Below, piece by piece: positions 10,989-23,460 of a DNA stretch of 64,000 nt. The stretch spans positions 56,936,768 to 57,000,767 of the forward strand of contig NC_059081.1 in the NCBI RefSeq assembly GCF_020497125.1, written 5' to 3'. The notes under the pieces were generated by a model. It ran no database searches. It was given only the letters and a program-made list of their open reading frames with translations, and was not told where the DNA came from. Origin of the DNA: Mauremys mutica. Lineage: Eukaryota; Chordata; Testudines; Geoemydidae. Every line of letters begins with the position of its first letter. Positions within the stretch are counted from its first letter, which is position 1. Made by a program: the position numbers and the translations under genes.

Positions 10989-11495
10989 ATGAGAGACCAT
11001 ATGTCCTATGACTTCTTCCGAGGCTGATGACCATCTTGCAATTTTTAAATGGAAAAATTGAAAACCGTTTCTAAAGACCCATTACTCCAATCCACAACTA
11101 CCCGTTAACCATTAATTTTTATTCAACTAACTTTTTAAAAATCTCCTGAGCTAGTCATGTTGACGGAATGATAAATGGCACATGCTGTTTTTCATGCTAT
11201 ATTGAAGCAACAACATGAATGAGACATTCAGAAACTGCAATTCAATAGAAGGCTTGTTTGAAGGGGAGGAGGCAGATTTACCTGCCACGCCTTCTTGTAA
11301 CAATTGCATTAGGAATTTACACAGTTTACTGCCCTGTAAGATCTGCAAAAAGTCACTTCCAGCTGAGGTACATTTAGCCCACCTCGCTGTGCCTCGGCCA
11401 GAGAGAGGCAACATTTTGGCTCAGCTAGCTGAGTGGTCACCTCGGGAATCCACAGGTCCCAGTTTGAGTTTGTGCTGCAGTGGCTGCAATAACCA
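10989..11495. other. Unassigned sequence left of the Harbinger Myb gene
   Basis: The Harbinger left terminus should lie here or further left, but no GTCTACAC-type end is visible. An open + strand frame starting at 11215 runs into the antisense of the Myb gene. I see no protein family in it. Confidence 0.35.
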
Positions 11496-13294
11496 TCAAA
11501 GGTGTGGGAATGGGCCCCTTCTGGTCCTTGTACCCTCCCCTGGTGTTGAGTGCAAGGGATACCGAACTTCCCGCCCCCCTGCCCAAGGACGTTTGGAAGG
11601 TGGTGATGGCAGCAGGTTCAGCATAGGCTGCAGAGAGACTCTAGCATCCAGCTGTCTTTCTTGAACCTCAACCAGATGCCTCAACATGTCTGATTGCTCC
11701 TTCATAATCCACAGCATCCCTTCCTGTGTGGTATGTTCTTGTTCCCGGCATGCTCTCCCGTCCTCCCTGTCCATGTCCATGTGCTCAGACAGTGTAATCC
11801 TCCATGCTCTGAGCTCCGTCTTGTCACTTTCAGAGGCGTGCATTAACTCATTGAACATGTCCTCCCGAATCTTCTTTTTCCACCTTCTAATCTGGGAAAG
11901 TCTCTGTCTCAGTGTTGAGGATGCGTCGATGGACAAGGTTTCAGCTGCAAAGAATGCAAAGCACAAGGGTAGCACTGACAGTGCATATATTGTTTCTGGT
12001 GCAAGATTTTTTTTTTTAAATAAAAAAAAAAACCCACACCCCTCAATACACTTTTCTGCAAGCTCCAACCATGGTGAGTAAGGCCACAAGGCATGGGCGA
12101 GAGGTCCTGTGCTGCTGCTTTTGTGAGGACATCCTTGGGATCACAGGTTGCAACTTGAGAAAAGCCATCTTACCCCCAGCAACCTGGATGGTGCTTGAGG
12201 ACAGGCACCAGTGTAAAGCCCCCTAATAGTTTGTTTTTTACAAAAGCGGCACCGGTTTGTGGGGGAAGGGAGACAAACAGGAAGCCACCCACACCCCCTT
12301 TTTTTTCAATGCTGCTTGCAATACATACTGATCCCTTCCAGTCATAACCATGGCATGTTTGGGAAAGCATGGTTGTGTGACCCAGATTTCACCAGATGGT
12401 GGGTGGATTACTTGTTGAATTGTTTGCGGTTTAAGGGCTAGCATTGAAAACTTCCTCCATTTCCCCTAGGTGACCCTAAGCGATATCACTCTCCTGAGGG
12501 TAACAGAGGTGGCAAAGGAGCAGACGCTGCAAGCATCTGGGTACAGACCCAATGATGCCAGCAGAGTTAATACTAGAGTGGCATGGGAAAGTGGCCTATC
12601 GTGGTGGACAAAATAAGGCAGCTCTTCCCAGAAACCTTCTGCAAAGGATTGCAGAGTACCTCCATGAAAGCTTCCTAGAGATCTCCATCAAGGATTCCCA
12701 GGCCATCACCATGCACATAAACAGTCTTTTTCTGAGAGCACCTTCTGCGTAGCTGGAGTGGCCACCAATACCACTACACCTACTTTCCCGGCATCACGCT
12801 CCACCACCAGCTGGTCCTGTGAAGGGATGGGCTCCATGGTTAAAAAAGTTCTTGGCTGTCAGGGAGAATGGATCTTCCACTTCCCTGCCTCACATTCTCC
12901 TCCTCTTCTTCCTTGTCAATGTCCTCCTCATTGCTGCTCAAGGTTGCCCAGGGCTCCTGAGAGGTATCCATAGAGTGATTTGGGGTAGTAGTGGGGTTGC
13001 CGCTGAGAATTGCATGCAGCTCCTCATAGAAGTGGTGTGTCTGTGAGGCAGAACCAGAACTGTTCGCTTCCCTTGTCTTCTGATAAAGGAGCTTTGGCAA
13101 GTGTATTTTCATGTGGCACTGCTGTGTGTCCCTGGTGTAGCCCTTCTCGCCCATGCGATCTTAGCATAGATGTCAGCGTTTCTTCTGCTGGATCAGAGCT
13201 GTGCCTGCACAGACTCTTCTCCCCACACAGCAATAAGATCCACCACCTCCTGTGTACTCCAAGCTGGAGCGCGTTTGTGACCTTGAGCCTCCAT
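11496..13294 (-). pseudogene. Harbinger Myb/SANT-like DNA-binding protein gene, decayed
   Basis: Minus-strand remnant of the second protein of PIF/Harbinger transposons, a Myb/SANT-like trihelix protein that brings the transposase to DNA. The start codon is at 13294, followed by basic residues and a Trp-containing first helix, then a stop at 13195-13193 (33 codons in). The frame shifts and continues as GEKGYTRDTQQC, QKTREANSSGSASQTHHFYE and ELHAILSGNPTTTP (12840-13154), ending in an acidic Glu-rich stretch and SQELF. A clear acceptor (TTCTTTGCAG) at 11945 opens a last exon with QIRRWKKKIREDMFNELMHA, a Glu/Arg-rich helix and a Pro-rich C-terminus that ends at 11496. So the gene had at least one intron. 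Stops and frameshifts make it non-functional. I know this family from turtle genomes. Confidence 0.8.
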
Positions 13295-13680
13295 GATCAG
13301 CTGTGCTGGCCAGCTCTCCACGCTGATGAAACAGGAAATGAAAATTCAAAAGTTCCTGGGGCTTTAACAGGGGAGTGGTTGTTTCCTGTGTACCTGGCTG
13401 ATGCGCAGTGCAGCTGAAAGCGCTCTCTAGAGCGGTCACAGCAGAGCACTGTGGGACACTTCCTGGAGGCCAATACATTTGAATTACACAATGCAGTGTC
13501 TACACGATCCCCATGTTGACCCGTGGATGTTGAATCAAGCGCTATGCCTCTTGCAGAGGTGGAGTACAGAAGTTGACTTTACAGGCCACTTAGATCGCGG
13601 AAAGGACTTGGTAGTGTAGACACATACATTATTAGATTGACTTAACACGGCTTATGTTGACCTAAGTTTGTAGTGTAGAT
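13295..13680. mobile_element. Right-hand end of the Harbinger element
   Basis: This is the 5' side of the Myb-like gene. It ends GTGTAGATCAGGCC, whose reverse complement GGCCTGATCTACAC matches the start GGCCTGGTCTACAC of the complete Harbinger element at 51090. A second GTGTAGACA motif lies at 13613-13621. I found no left terminus near 11 kb, so the element appears truncated there. Confidence 0.65.
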
Positions 13681-13683
13681 CAG

Positions 13684-13735
13684 GCCTAGATGACTTCTTG
13701 AGGTCCCTTCCAGTCCTATGTTTCTATGATTTCTA
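13684..13735 (+). repeat. CR1 LINE 3'-end fragment
   Basis: Contains GACTTCTTGAGGTCCCTTCC and AGTCCTATGTTTCTATGATT, the characteristic end of turtle CR1 elements. It directly follows the Harbinger terminus, so the transposon probably inserted into this CR1 copy. Confidence 0.7.
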
Positions 13736-14687
13736 TTATGTGAGTTGTTTGGATGTGAGGAGAGATTTGCATAATCATTCAGATACTGCCATGTACCCAA
13801 TCTATTACAAGTTACAATTAAGAAAGTCTGTAATTTGAATTTTTTAAAAAAAATGTTCATTTGGTTCCAGGCCATAAGATATCACTACAGGCTTATCTGC
13901 ATATCCTATTATAATTCATAGTTATCTACTAGGACTGCCTCAAACTAATCAGTACTCTACAATCTAATCAGCTCACACACTGTCACAAGTGGCATAATGC
14001 AAGTAATTTTTCTTTAATTCAACTTCTAAACAGGAAGGTGAAAGATCAGCTTGAACAAAAACAGGCTTATCCTGAACTCATGAATTGCTAATCTTGATTA
14101 ATGGGGAATCACTGTGTAAAAACATGGCTAATTCACTTGCTCGCGTCCCGTTCATCAAATGTCGTGGAAAAAATGAGCACACTTACACTTCACAAATAAA
14201 AAGTGTCTAGACTGTCTCTCCCCTGAATTTTAAATCTTGAATGAAGTTGTGTACACTAAAGTCTGGAAGTCCTGAAAGCTCTACAGGACAGTGAAAAGGC
14301 TTCCAGAAAATAAGAGGCATAAAGAGCCAAAAATAACAGAGAGAAATCAGAGCAACAGGAATTAAATATTAACTATTCAAGACAAGTACAAACAAACGTT
14401 CAAAGCCTAAGAGAGAGACTTGCAATACACATGAGAAACAATGGATTGCCATCCTGTTTGGGTTACCAACATTTAAGGTGGGTAGGGAGCCCTTTGCTAC
14501 ACTGGTTGATCAAATCTTGTATATTTGAGAGCAGAATAGTTCATCTGGAGGAAAGGCGTGTGCTTTCACTGGTGTAGACTTTATTTCTGACTCAATTCTT
14601 TCCCAGACACAACTGAGGACTGGCATGTCAGGAATACTGAAAAGCCTGTGTGCTGGAGAGTCTATCAGGCTGGTTATCATAATGCTA
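13736..14687. other. Non-coding stretch, nothing recognised
   Basis: AT-rich with only short chance ORFs. Confidence 0.45.
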
Positions 14688-14800
14688 GACTGTCAGAGCG
14701 GAGGACTAGGGACTCTTTTTTTTACTCTTTATTTTTTACAGCACCTAGTACAATGGGTCTCTGATCCCTGATTAGGCCTCTGGCTGCTACTTCAATGTGC
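14688..14800 (+). repeat. SINE/CR1-type tail fragment
   Basis: Contains ACAGCACCTAGTACAATGGG and TCTCTGATCCCTGATTAGGC, matching the tail of the turtle tRNA-derived SINE. The tRNA-like head is not seen. Confidence 0.5.
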
Positions 14801-16644
14801 ATGCAGGGTTTGCCAGGTTGGGCCTTTGATTTACTAACAGAAAAAAATGGAGAAATCTAAAGCAAGGTAAATATCTACATGAGGATTGTGAGGGAGGGAG
14901 CCCTTTTGAGAGTCTTACAATACAATGGTGGTACAGGACAGCACCCACTATGGCAATATTCACTCCAACTTTTTCTCATTTTTTCTGCTAATAGGGTGAC
15001 CTGTCTGTCCCCTTTAGGAGCAGTGGGGCCAGGGCCAGCCATCCCAGTTCCAAGGCACGGCCCCCCTAAGGATAGGCGATCCAGGGAAGGATCAGCAGAC
15101 ACTTCTGGCTTGTCTCAGCCAGATGACTAAAGATGCTCATCAGGTAAAGAACAGTGTTGCAGTTAGCATCATTTATGAGAACTAGGAAAGGATGTGAGGG
15201 CAGGCGGGGTGGGAAGAACTCTCCTGAGAGGGCCAGGGGACAGGGTGGGATGGCAGAGCTGCCCGGCTAAGAGGGAACTGGGACTCAAAGCTCTTCAGCA
15301 AAGGAGAACTGGGACACAAACGTCTCTTTGCAGGAAAAGGTTGTGCATGGGTGGGTCAAAGCAGCTGTATGTTAAGAGGCCTGAATAAATTAGGCCCCCA
15401 GGAGGGGGAAAGTTATTTTTAAACACTCGTGGCTGTGGGTTATTTTATTGGGGAATCTCAGCCAGGAGGGAAAGTGAGGCAGGGGGATTGCAGTGCCATG
15501 CCACAAGGGGGAGTGTTCCAGGACTGCAACATACAACTTCCCCTTTTTATAACAGTGACGAGTGGGGTGTGGCTCAACCACCTCTATTCCCACCTCAATT
15601 TAAAGCACCAAGTACAGTGTTGCATGTACAGTACAGATAGTGCTGAGGAACTGGAAGTCCCCTGTCCTTGGAGGGATCACTTAGCAAATTATGCGCTGGT
15701 TTTCCATCCCAGACTAGTAGGAAGAAAGAATCCAACAGCTGGCCCAAGGCCTGGTATTTTACACAATGTTGACTTTGAGAGTAACAGTGAGCAGAACAAA
15801 TCCCCCAATTGTGTTTTTAAATCAAGCTTTGAAAACCTTTGAAAGTGGATTCAGCACTCGTTAAAGGTACAAGGTTGACAGCGCTGGAAAATGAAGCCCT
15901 CTAATTAGCCCCAGGATTGACATACCCTGGACAGGGGCTGTGCAAAGTTCGCCACTCTGCCTGGCTAATCTGTCTTCATCCTGCTTGGGAAGAACCCCAT
16001 CTCAAAAGGTGAGATGAGCAGGTCATTCAATTCTCAGCCTCTGTGCAGAATGCCAACAAAGGGGCCAATTATGTTGTGGAAGCACACCCCCTGGAACTGG
16101 ACCAAGACCACCAATGCACCTCTAATAAATAATCCCCTTTGGCAAATCCCCTTCCTTTGTGTAGTTATATTACTTCATTTTTTTCTGAAAGGAACAATTT
16201 ACAGAAGAGAAAATCTTTTCTGAGACACCGCAGATGACTAGAAACCTCAGATGATTTCGATGGGCTGTTGGGTTATTTGTAACCAAAATCTCTGACATTG
16301 GGCAGCCTGCTACATGTTACTTATTCTCCCATCTACTCACGAAGCTCCTCCAAACTGCTCTTTCCTTACTGCTCCTTCTGTCTGCCTCCTACGATCTAGT
16401 TCATATCTTCAGTCACGTTGCCTCCTGTGCTTGGAAATGTCTCCTCCTTAAGAGCAAAGGACCAACTCCTCAAAGGCACCTAAATCCCATTGAAATTAAT
16501 CTGGGCCCAAGTCCCTGGGTTCTTTCCTTCAAATCCCTCTTCAACACTCACTTCTTCTAAAATGCTTCCTTATCATTAATCTGCATGTTCAATACAGTAT
16601 TAAAATTCTAAAGAAATAACACAGCCACATTTTCTGTGAAAAAG
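14801..16644. other. Non-coding stretch with a GC-richer unidentified block
   Basis: The part from about 15180 to 15560 is G-rich (CAGGGTGGGATGGCAG, CCAGGAGGGAAAGTGAGGC, CCACAAGGGGGAG) and could be an old LTR, but no partner or flanking duplication was found. The rest is ordinary. The 137-codon open frame at 15429-15842 resembles no known protein. Confidence 0.35.
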
Positions 16645-16860
16645 TGTAGTTTACTGGTTAGAACATGGGACCAGGATTCCTGGGTTCTACTCCTGGCTGT
16701 ACCACTGGCTTGCTATGTGAACTTGGGCAATTCACCTTACCATGCCTCAGTTTCTCCATCAGTAAAACAGAGATAATGCCTATCTAATGGGCATGTTGCA
16801 AGGCCTGATATTCATAGTGAGATCTACAGAGGAAAGATTCTATAGAAGTGCAAAGTAGTT
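16645..16860 (+). repeat. tRNA-derived SINE
   Basis: The head reads TAGTTTACTGGTTAGAACAT, then CCTGGGTTCTACTCC as the B-box-like part. The body has TGCCTCAGTTTCTCCATCAG and AAAACAGAGATAATGCCTA, as in the turtle SINE. No function beyond the repeat. Confidence 0.7.
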
Positions 16861-18639
16861 TTGCTAAGCAAGCTATTCTTCAGGGGGGTTTTATCGAAAA
16901 ATCTTTTGATTAAGTATGTGTAACTCTGAAGAATGATTGCACAAACTTTACTCAAATGGGAAGCGCTCTTCTTTCTACCAATTTACTGTTACTGTGCAGC
17001 TGAGAGAGATACACTTGAAAGTAAACGAAACTTTGAAAATCCTCAACCACAGTGTCACCACAAACAGGCGCTATAACACATATTGGATGTTAGAGGTTAC
17101 ATTGCAAATAAACCTTGTTTTCCTGGAAATATTATCAACACCACTCCAGTGTGACCATATATCTAGCGCAATCTAGCACCGGCACAGGCACAGGGACAGA
17201 CACTCCTACATTGTGTCTATCAGGCTACTTAAATGAAAGCCAGCCAATTAGTGTTCATGTAGAACCTACACTGCTCTAAAATTAATGTCCAAGGAGTGTA
17301 AGAACTAGGGCTTCATCTGTTTACTCTTATCCACCCCCACTGGAAATAATGAAAACTGAAGGAAGGCAAATCAGGTACTGCTCTTTACCTTACTCTAAAT
17401 TCAAAACAAGGAAACATCCAATGCAATTGAAATGCAACAAATTTAAATTGATAAAAGGAAATATGCTTTCACAAATATGACTTGTGGAATTCATTGCCAC
17501 AAGGTATTAAGGCCAAGAGCAGAGTAGGATTTTAAAATGACTTGATATTTAGATGACTAATGAGGACATCAATGGATACATTACATAGTATTTTAAAAAT
17601 CAGAATATGAATCCCACTTTCTTCAGGATATGTGCCATCCACAAACTAGAAGGGTTAGGAAGAAACTTTACTTTTTATCAGCCAGCCAGCCAGCGAAAGC
17701 AACTGCTCAGATAAACAGCCTAGGAATGGGAGAGTCTGAATCATTCTTTAAAAGTTGGCAACGCATAGTTCTGCTGTGAAATGCACTCTCCAAAGTGCTG
17801 TGGAATTGAACACATTCCACCATTTTCTGTATTCAGCTGACAGCTGGAAACCTGCACAGGATGCCAAATGTATGTGACCTACATTAGTAGCTCAAAGGCA
17901 TTTGCTGGAATGAAATCTAAGATATTGAATCTTTTAGCCTGGATTTCTTTGAGAGTATTATGTACAGGATAATGGTGAAACAGATGCACTACTTTTCAGC
18001 TTCCTAGCATTTAAAAGGTTGTTAATCTGTTTCTCACTTCCCTCCCTCACCCTCAAAAAAAAGCACAGCTCTTTTTTAAGCCAAAATATTAACCTAACAG
18101 TATAAATATATATTTGTACAATGCTAGCATTAAATAAAATAATCCCAGTCACGTCCGTGTCATGGTGTAAATATATCCCAATTGGTTCATACTAAATTAC
18201 TTTACTTCTTGTACTGAAGTGATGTATACTTGCAGTCAATGAATCAATTTTTATTAGTCTTTCCATGTTTGTGGATTCTCTTAATTTCTTTTTACATGGA
18301 TGATTCATTTCTGCAGCATATGTAGAACTGAATCGATCATTGTGGGACACATCTGTTCTGTTTAGTAGTATCAAATGGTTTTATTTTAAGGCTGGGGTGT
18401 CCCCCTAAAACTCCGAGGTAGCTACTACACTGCAGTGAGGGATACTCAGAATGAGTTAAATGAAGACCCGACCTAGGGCCAGTCCTGGAGCAGTGTTTGC
18501 TATGCTGATTAGTCCTAGTGAATTCAAACACTACTGGCTCTTCTGTTTACTGTCATGATTAGCCACATCGCAATCAATCACTATTGAGTATAGGTTAACT
18601 ATCCTGAGATTCCTTAGGTGGTATGGGATTTGAGAGTTT
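16861..18639. other. Non-coding stretch, nothing recognised
   Basis: Contains a small CAGC tandem run near 17679-17693. No exon or element that I can support. Confidence 0.45.
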
Positions 18640-18956
18640 TGTCTTGTAAGATGCTGAACAATCTGGCACTAATCCTGCAAGGCACTTAAGCATGTCTGTA
18701 ACTCGGTGGGAGGAGGTAGGGGGGTAGGAAGGCCTCAATGGGATTTATTCAAATGCTTAAAGTTAAGCACGTTTGCTGGATTAGTGCCAGAGAACACACG
18801 GCACCTTGCAGAGTCAAATCCTAAATTCCCAATTCAGGAAAGCATCGGTATTCAAGAAAACACTTAAGCACATGCTTAAATTCCACTGAAATAATGAGAC
18901 TTAAGCACATGCTTAATTTTAAGCATGAGTTTAAGTGCTGACCTGAATTAGGGACT
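18640..18956. repeat. Two palindromic TTAAGCA repeats
   Basis: The segment 18640-18795 pairs TGGCACTAATCCTGC with GCTGGATTAGTGCCAG. The segment 18838-18955 pairs CACTTAAGCACATGCTTAA with TTAAGCATGAGTTTAAGTG. Similar sequence recurs at 19806-19895 and 23740-23815, so this is a dispersed inverted-repeat family. Confidence 0.55.
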
Positions 18957-19150
18957 GAAGCCAGCACTGTTTGAGCAGCGGGTCTTCACTTGCTCCAAGT
19001 CTTCCGCTGCACTGAAGGACTCTCCGCCGAAGACCTGGAGCAAGTGAAGGGCCCGCCACGGAAGTGCTACCGAAAACCCGGAGCAGCTCGCAGGGCCCCT
19101 GTGGGGCTCGGGGCCTGAGGCAAATTGCCCCACTTGCCCCCCCCCCACGG
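18957..19150. repeat. GC-rich repeat with a hairpin
   Basis: CTTCACTTGCTCCAAGTCTTC at 18987 onward (first 20 bases considered) is inverted as GAAGACCTGGAGCAAGTGA near 19028-19047, with one mismatch. The rest is GC-rich (GGGGCTCGGGGCCTGAGGC) and ends GGGCAGCCCTGG, typical of turtle MITEs that end in CCCTG. Confidence 0.5.
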
Positions 19151-19805
19151 GCAGCCCTGGATCCTTGTAACTCTGTGTACCCCTGTACCCTCTGCCAGTG
19201 GGCATCAAGAGATCCTAGGGTCGTGGTCATCATGAGTTTCATTGTTTCTCCTCACTTATTACAAAATAGAGGCCTGTACAGACAGAGCGAGGCCTGGAAG
19301 GCAGCGCTTGTTTTGTCAAAAGCTGATGGCTTCAGGGAGTTGATCCACAGCCAGCACAGACAAGACTTCCTCACTTTAAAGGCAAGTGGCGGTCAGGTGA
19401 TTCACAACCCTGGGTATCCCTGGGAAGCATCACAGTTTCCTATATCACTTATGGGGAAAGGAAGCTCAACTGAAGACTTCAAAATATGAGGTTTGCAATC
19501 TAGGCTAGGTCACTACAAGAAATTTTCTAGCATTCACAGCCCTTTCTCTTCACTGGAATTGTAACCTGTTCCAGGGGCAGAAGATATGCAGATGATTCAT
19601 CCTTTGTATGTAGTTGGGGATTTGTCTCAAGCTTTTCTCTCGTGTCTCAGGACCCTCAGACTTTGGATCTGGATGCGGATCTGAACTTTGCAGCTGGCCC
19701 CATAATGGAATGAGCAGATGAGCTAGCCAACTCCCCAAGTTCTCACTCAGATTTTCCTCAGTCCTCACCCTGGCCCCAATCCAGCGAAGAAAATAAGCCC
19801 ATGCC

Positions 19806-20412
19806 TAACTCTAAGAATTTATTTTACTTGAACTACTCATCTGCTTAAAGTTAGGCATGTGCTTAAGTACTTTGCTGATCAGAGATTTTGGGTGCTAAGT
19901 CCCATCCCTCTTACCAAGATAGGAAACTATCTGGGCCGCAGGGATGCATATATCCCTGCTTGCGATCCCCAAATGGGAATCCCTCTCTTGGAGTCAGGAA
20001 ACTTAGGTGCCTACACTGTTTCCCGCAGGAATAAGTTAGGCGCCTGTCTCCACCCACACAAAAATGGTTAGAGGAGGAGGTGCCCACCTTATTACTTTTA
20101 GCCCAGTGGTTACAGCATTTACCTGAGATGTGGGAGACCCAGTTTCAACTCCTCTCTCTTTGCCAGAGGGAGAAAAAAGGCATCCAGACGCTTAGAGGGA
20201 GGCAGCAATGCATATCCTCAAGGGCAGAAATGTAGATGGTGAGGGAACTTTTACCCTGAAAAATTAGGTGCTGAGTGAGTTTAGGCGCCTACAGGGTTCA
20301 GCAGGAGTTTGTGAATCACAGTGGAGCCAAAACTGGGACTTACGCACCTAAATTAAAGACTTGGGTGCCTAATTCTGGGGTTTAGGCACCTAAATACTTT
20401 TGTGGATCCTAC
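19806..20412. repeat. Cluster of old dispersed repeats
   Basis: It begins with a TTAAGCA-type copy. From 20097 it has a tRNA-like SINE head (CCCAGTGGTTACAGC, then GGGAGACCCAGTTTCAACTCC). It continues with repeated TTAGGCACCTAAAT-like motifs to 20395. This combination is common in turtle DNA. No coding sequence. Confidence 0.5.
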
Positions 20413-20724
20413 CCTAAATACTTAACAGTTAAAAGTAGTTGGGGGGAGAGTCAAAATTAGTTTTATCATGGAAGCTATTGAGTCACAATAGTAACTCTCT
20501 GAAATACAGCTCTGTGGGAAAATACTTAGTAACTCTTTTGTTTCCCAAAACTCTATACTCAAAGTTGTTTTTCAGACATCGTCATCATCATGAAGAGACA
20601 TGCACAGCTAAAACTGTTGTTTATTTCTACAGAGCTACAGAAGGTCAATTTGGCCAATTATATATACCTTATATTTTACACAGAGATAACATTTGCTGCT
20701 AGAAGAAAAATTTTATATTATAAT

Positions 20725-20986
20725 TAGAGCTGATAAAAAATGAGAACACATTTCACATATGTTTGCAAAACATTTTCCCTTTTATTGTTAACATTTTGAG
20801 AAAATTTTTCATTGAAATTTCAAAATTCAGAAAATTTTGACCAGTCCCATAGCTGGTTAAAAAACAAGATGACTCCTTCATAGCATATTTGTACAAAAAT
20901 CATCCTGTTTTTCCAATCATATCTCAAAATTTTGATGAAAAATTTCATTGAAAAATCAAAAATTTGGAGAAGTTTGACCAGCTCTA
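20725..20986. repeat. AT-rich MITE (TAGAGCTG ends)
   Basis: It begins TAGAGCTG and ends CAGCTCTA, with ATAAT directly outside both ends. The interior has repeated runs such as GAAAATTTTTCATTGAAATT. Similar partial copies occur at 35410-35780 and about 53530-53840. In AT-rich DNA the 5-bp duplication could be coincidence. Confidence 0.55.
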
Positions 20987-21279
20987 ATAATATATACATA
21001 TTTGGATTTACAAAATGTGCCCCCCCTCCACTTACATAATTGTGTGAATGATCAAAAAATGAATGTTCAAAAGGAATCAGCTTCCATTGACTTGATGATG
21101 TTTGGGAATTTAGCCAGGAGATTGTTTTCCTTGAGAAGCAGCTACCAGTAAATGAAACAAGTCAGCTGATTCCAAAATTACTCAAACCAAAACTATTCAT
21201 CTGATGCCATATATGTGCAAGTCACATTACAGAAAAGAAATAGACAGATTCCCTACCCCAAACTGCTTAAAGTCTAAGT

Positions 21280-21436
21280 CAGCGGTCCCGAATGCGGTGC
21301 CCGCGGGGTCATCTAAATGCGCCCGCATCCTGGCCGGTGGTCGAGCAACGTCATTCGGTGGCATTTCAGCAGATGCTCGACTGCCGCCACAGTCCTTCAT
21401 CTGGTGCCCGCCAGACGAAAAGGTTGGGGACCACTG
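21280..21436. mobile_element. hAT-type MITE (157 bp)
   Basis: It starts CAGCGGTCCCGAA and ends TTGGGGACCACTG, inverted with few mismatches. It has an exact 8-bp target duplication GTCTAAGT at 21272-21279 and 21437-21444. GC-rich and non-coding. The short open frames across it are chance. Confidence 0.85.
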
Positions 21437-21444
21437 GTCTAAGT

Positions 21445-22938
21445 GATACAAGTAGAACAGGAAACAGCATCTGCAAGGAGAGGTATGCTGGCAACGCTGT
21501 CACTTAGAAGGCTAATCTTTGCACCTTGATATTCCAGTGCAACATCTCCCTTTTCCATTGCCTTAGTTTTATGACACTGATTAATTTGTGTTATTTCTTT
21601 TCATTCACATGTAAAATAGAGTATAGGATTTTGTGAAAGTTTAGTATAAAACTTGAATTATGAAGTAATTGGAATTAGGGGATTGTAATAGAAATGCTGA
21701 TAGAAAATGAAGTGGAGTGATGTTGATGAACACAACTAACAGCTCTCTTTTCTTATTAAGTACTGAGGTTATTCTTAATGACAAAGTAATAGCAGAATTA
21801 TTCTGATTAGTATTCTGTGTAGATTGCCATATTTCTGTAGTCAATAAAATCTGATTCTTGCAATTGTTACAGGTGGAATAGTAGCAACATTTGTATTAAG
21901 GTTGCATTATAATTTAGTTTTTCCTCACTTTTGAGAACTTGACTTTGCAATGTGGTCGCAAAGCGGTTTTAACACAATTGGGTTTTTTGAATGGAAGTTA
22001 ATATTATTGTCAATTCTTACAATTTTATTGGGATCCTTGCAATATTTGGCATTTTCCTTAAAGTTCCAGCACCTAAACTAGATGAGAAACTCAGTTTTGA
22101 TCTATTAAAAAAGAAAGAAAAAACTTTCTATCCCTCATGGTTGCAGAGAAAAGCTTGAAAATGTGACCCAAATGCACTTTAAAGATTCACAAACGAGAAG
22201 GCAAATTAAAAAGAAACAAGATTGGCTTAAAAATCATGAGTATTTTTGTGGTTTTGGTGGGCCTTTGGCATTGGCAGTACTGACTACATAGGTCAGAAAT
22301 GAAGGAGGCATTAAAATATTTTGCTCTACTGTGCAAAATAAAATACTGCGCCAGTGCTTCAGACATGAGAGCTGAGTGACACACGATTTCTCGTTTGCAG
22401 TTTTCAGACAGCAAATGGGAAATGTCTTTCGTTTCTGGCAGTTCTTGGTAAAGTAGAGGAAAAGACTGTCAGGGCTGAGACTTTGTAACTGGAAAGAACA
22501 TTAAACTGATGTGGGTTGCTTTCGTTCAAACCTGGGGGTAAGGATAAGCTGCTAAAAGCAACTCTTCATTTGATTTAAATAACTTTGATTTTTAAAGATG
22601 TCTTGTTTGTTTCCAGTAAATTCTCTCTTTAAAGGAACTCTTTTTCTCAATTAATACATTTCTAAATGGGGCCCAAAACATTCCTACTATATTGAGGTTG
22701 CACTTTATAGTTAGACAAATGGGGAAATCATATTAGGAACATACTTTAAACACATATTAAGTTATTTGGTTCCTGGGCTTCTAAGGAACAGCCAAACACG
22801 GTATGTTAGTTTCCCTTCCTAGAACCTGGACTCCCCTGCAGTTATAACTCTTTTTATTTGAATACTAGATGCACACAGAGATTAGTATTAGCTTGAAGAG
22901 TTGACTTCCTCTCCCCATTATTTATTCTTTTTCAACAG
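21445..22938. other. Non-coding stretch, nothing recognised
   Basis: AT-rich. It ends in a good pyrimidine tract and CAG (TTCTTTTTCAACAG) that could be a splice acceptor. Confidence 0.4.
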
Positions 22939-23064
22939 CCAGAATGATTCAGCAGGTAGCTCTGGTCCTCACACTTCTGTATATCCCTCAACCTGTGTCC
23001 CAAGAAACTATGCAAAAGGCAGTGATTCAACATGATCACAACTTCTGAACAGTCAGGAAGCTTT

Positions 23065-23150
23065 GGACTCTAGAAGTGAAATCCTGCCCTCTTGAAGTCA
23101 ATGGGCATTTCACCATTGGCTTCAGTGGGGCCAAGATTTCACCCTAGGAG
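23065..23150. repeat. Short palindromic repeat
   Basis: The arms GTGAAATCCTGCCCTCTTGAA and GGCCAAGATTTCACCC flank a GTCAATGGGCATTTCACCA core. Same family as 2852-2925. Confidence 0.5.
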
Positions 23151-23247
23151 TTAAATTATTTCCTTTTTTACAAGAGTGGACACAGACACAATAAATTATC
23201 CTCGTCTGTTTAATGTACAGTAGGCCAAATCCTGCAGTTATTACTCA

Positions 23248-23460
23248 GGAGGTGTGGTTGCAGCATGTGTAGACATGCCTCATTAAGCTTAGATCTAGCT
23301 AGAGCAAAGCTATCTCAAGTAACAGTAGCAGTGAAGTAAAGACACCACAGGCTGCAGCTGCTCAAGTATGTATCCATGGTCCTGGAAAGGCTGGGGGACT
23401 AGAATTTAGCTAGGCCAAAACTAACTTGGGTATGTCTACATGTGCTGCAATCACACCTCC
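23248..23460. mobile_element. Harbinger-like MITE (213 bp)
   Basis: Inverted arms of about 31 bp, starting GGAGGTGTGGTTGCAGCATG on the left and ending GCTGCAATCACACCTCC on the right, contain the GTGTAGACAT motif seen at Harbinger ends in this window. Further GTAGACAT-like motifs just outside (ATAGACATTCCCTAA at 23472) suggest the true ends may lie slightly further out. Confidence 0.6.

Noticed and set aside
15180..15560. G-rich block as an endogenous retroviral LTR
   Set aside because: Neither a second LTR, a primer-binding site nor a target duplication could be found.
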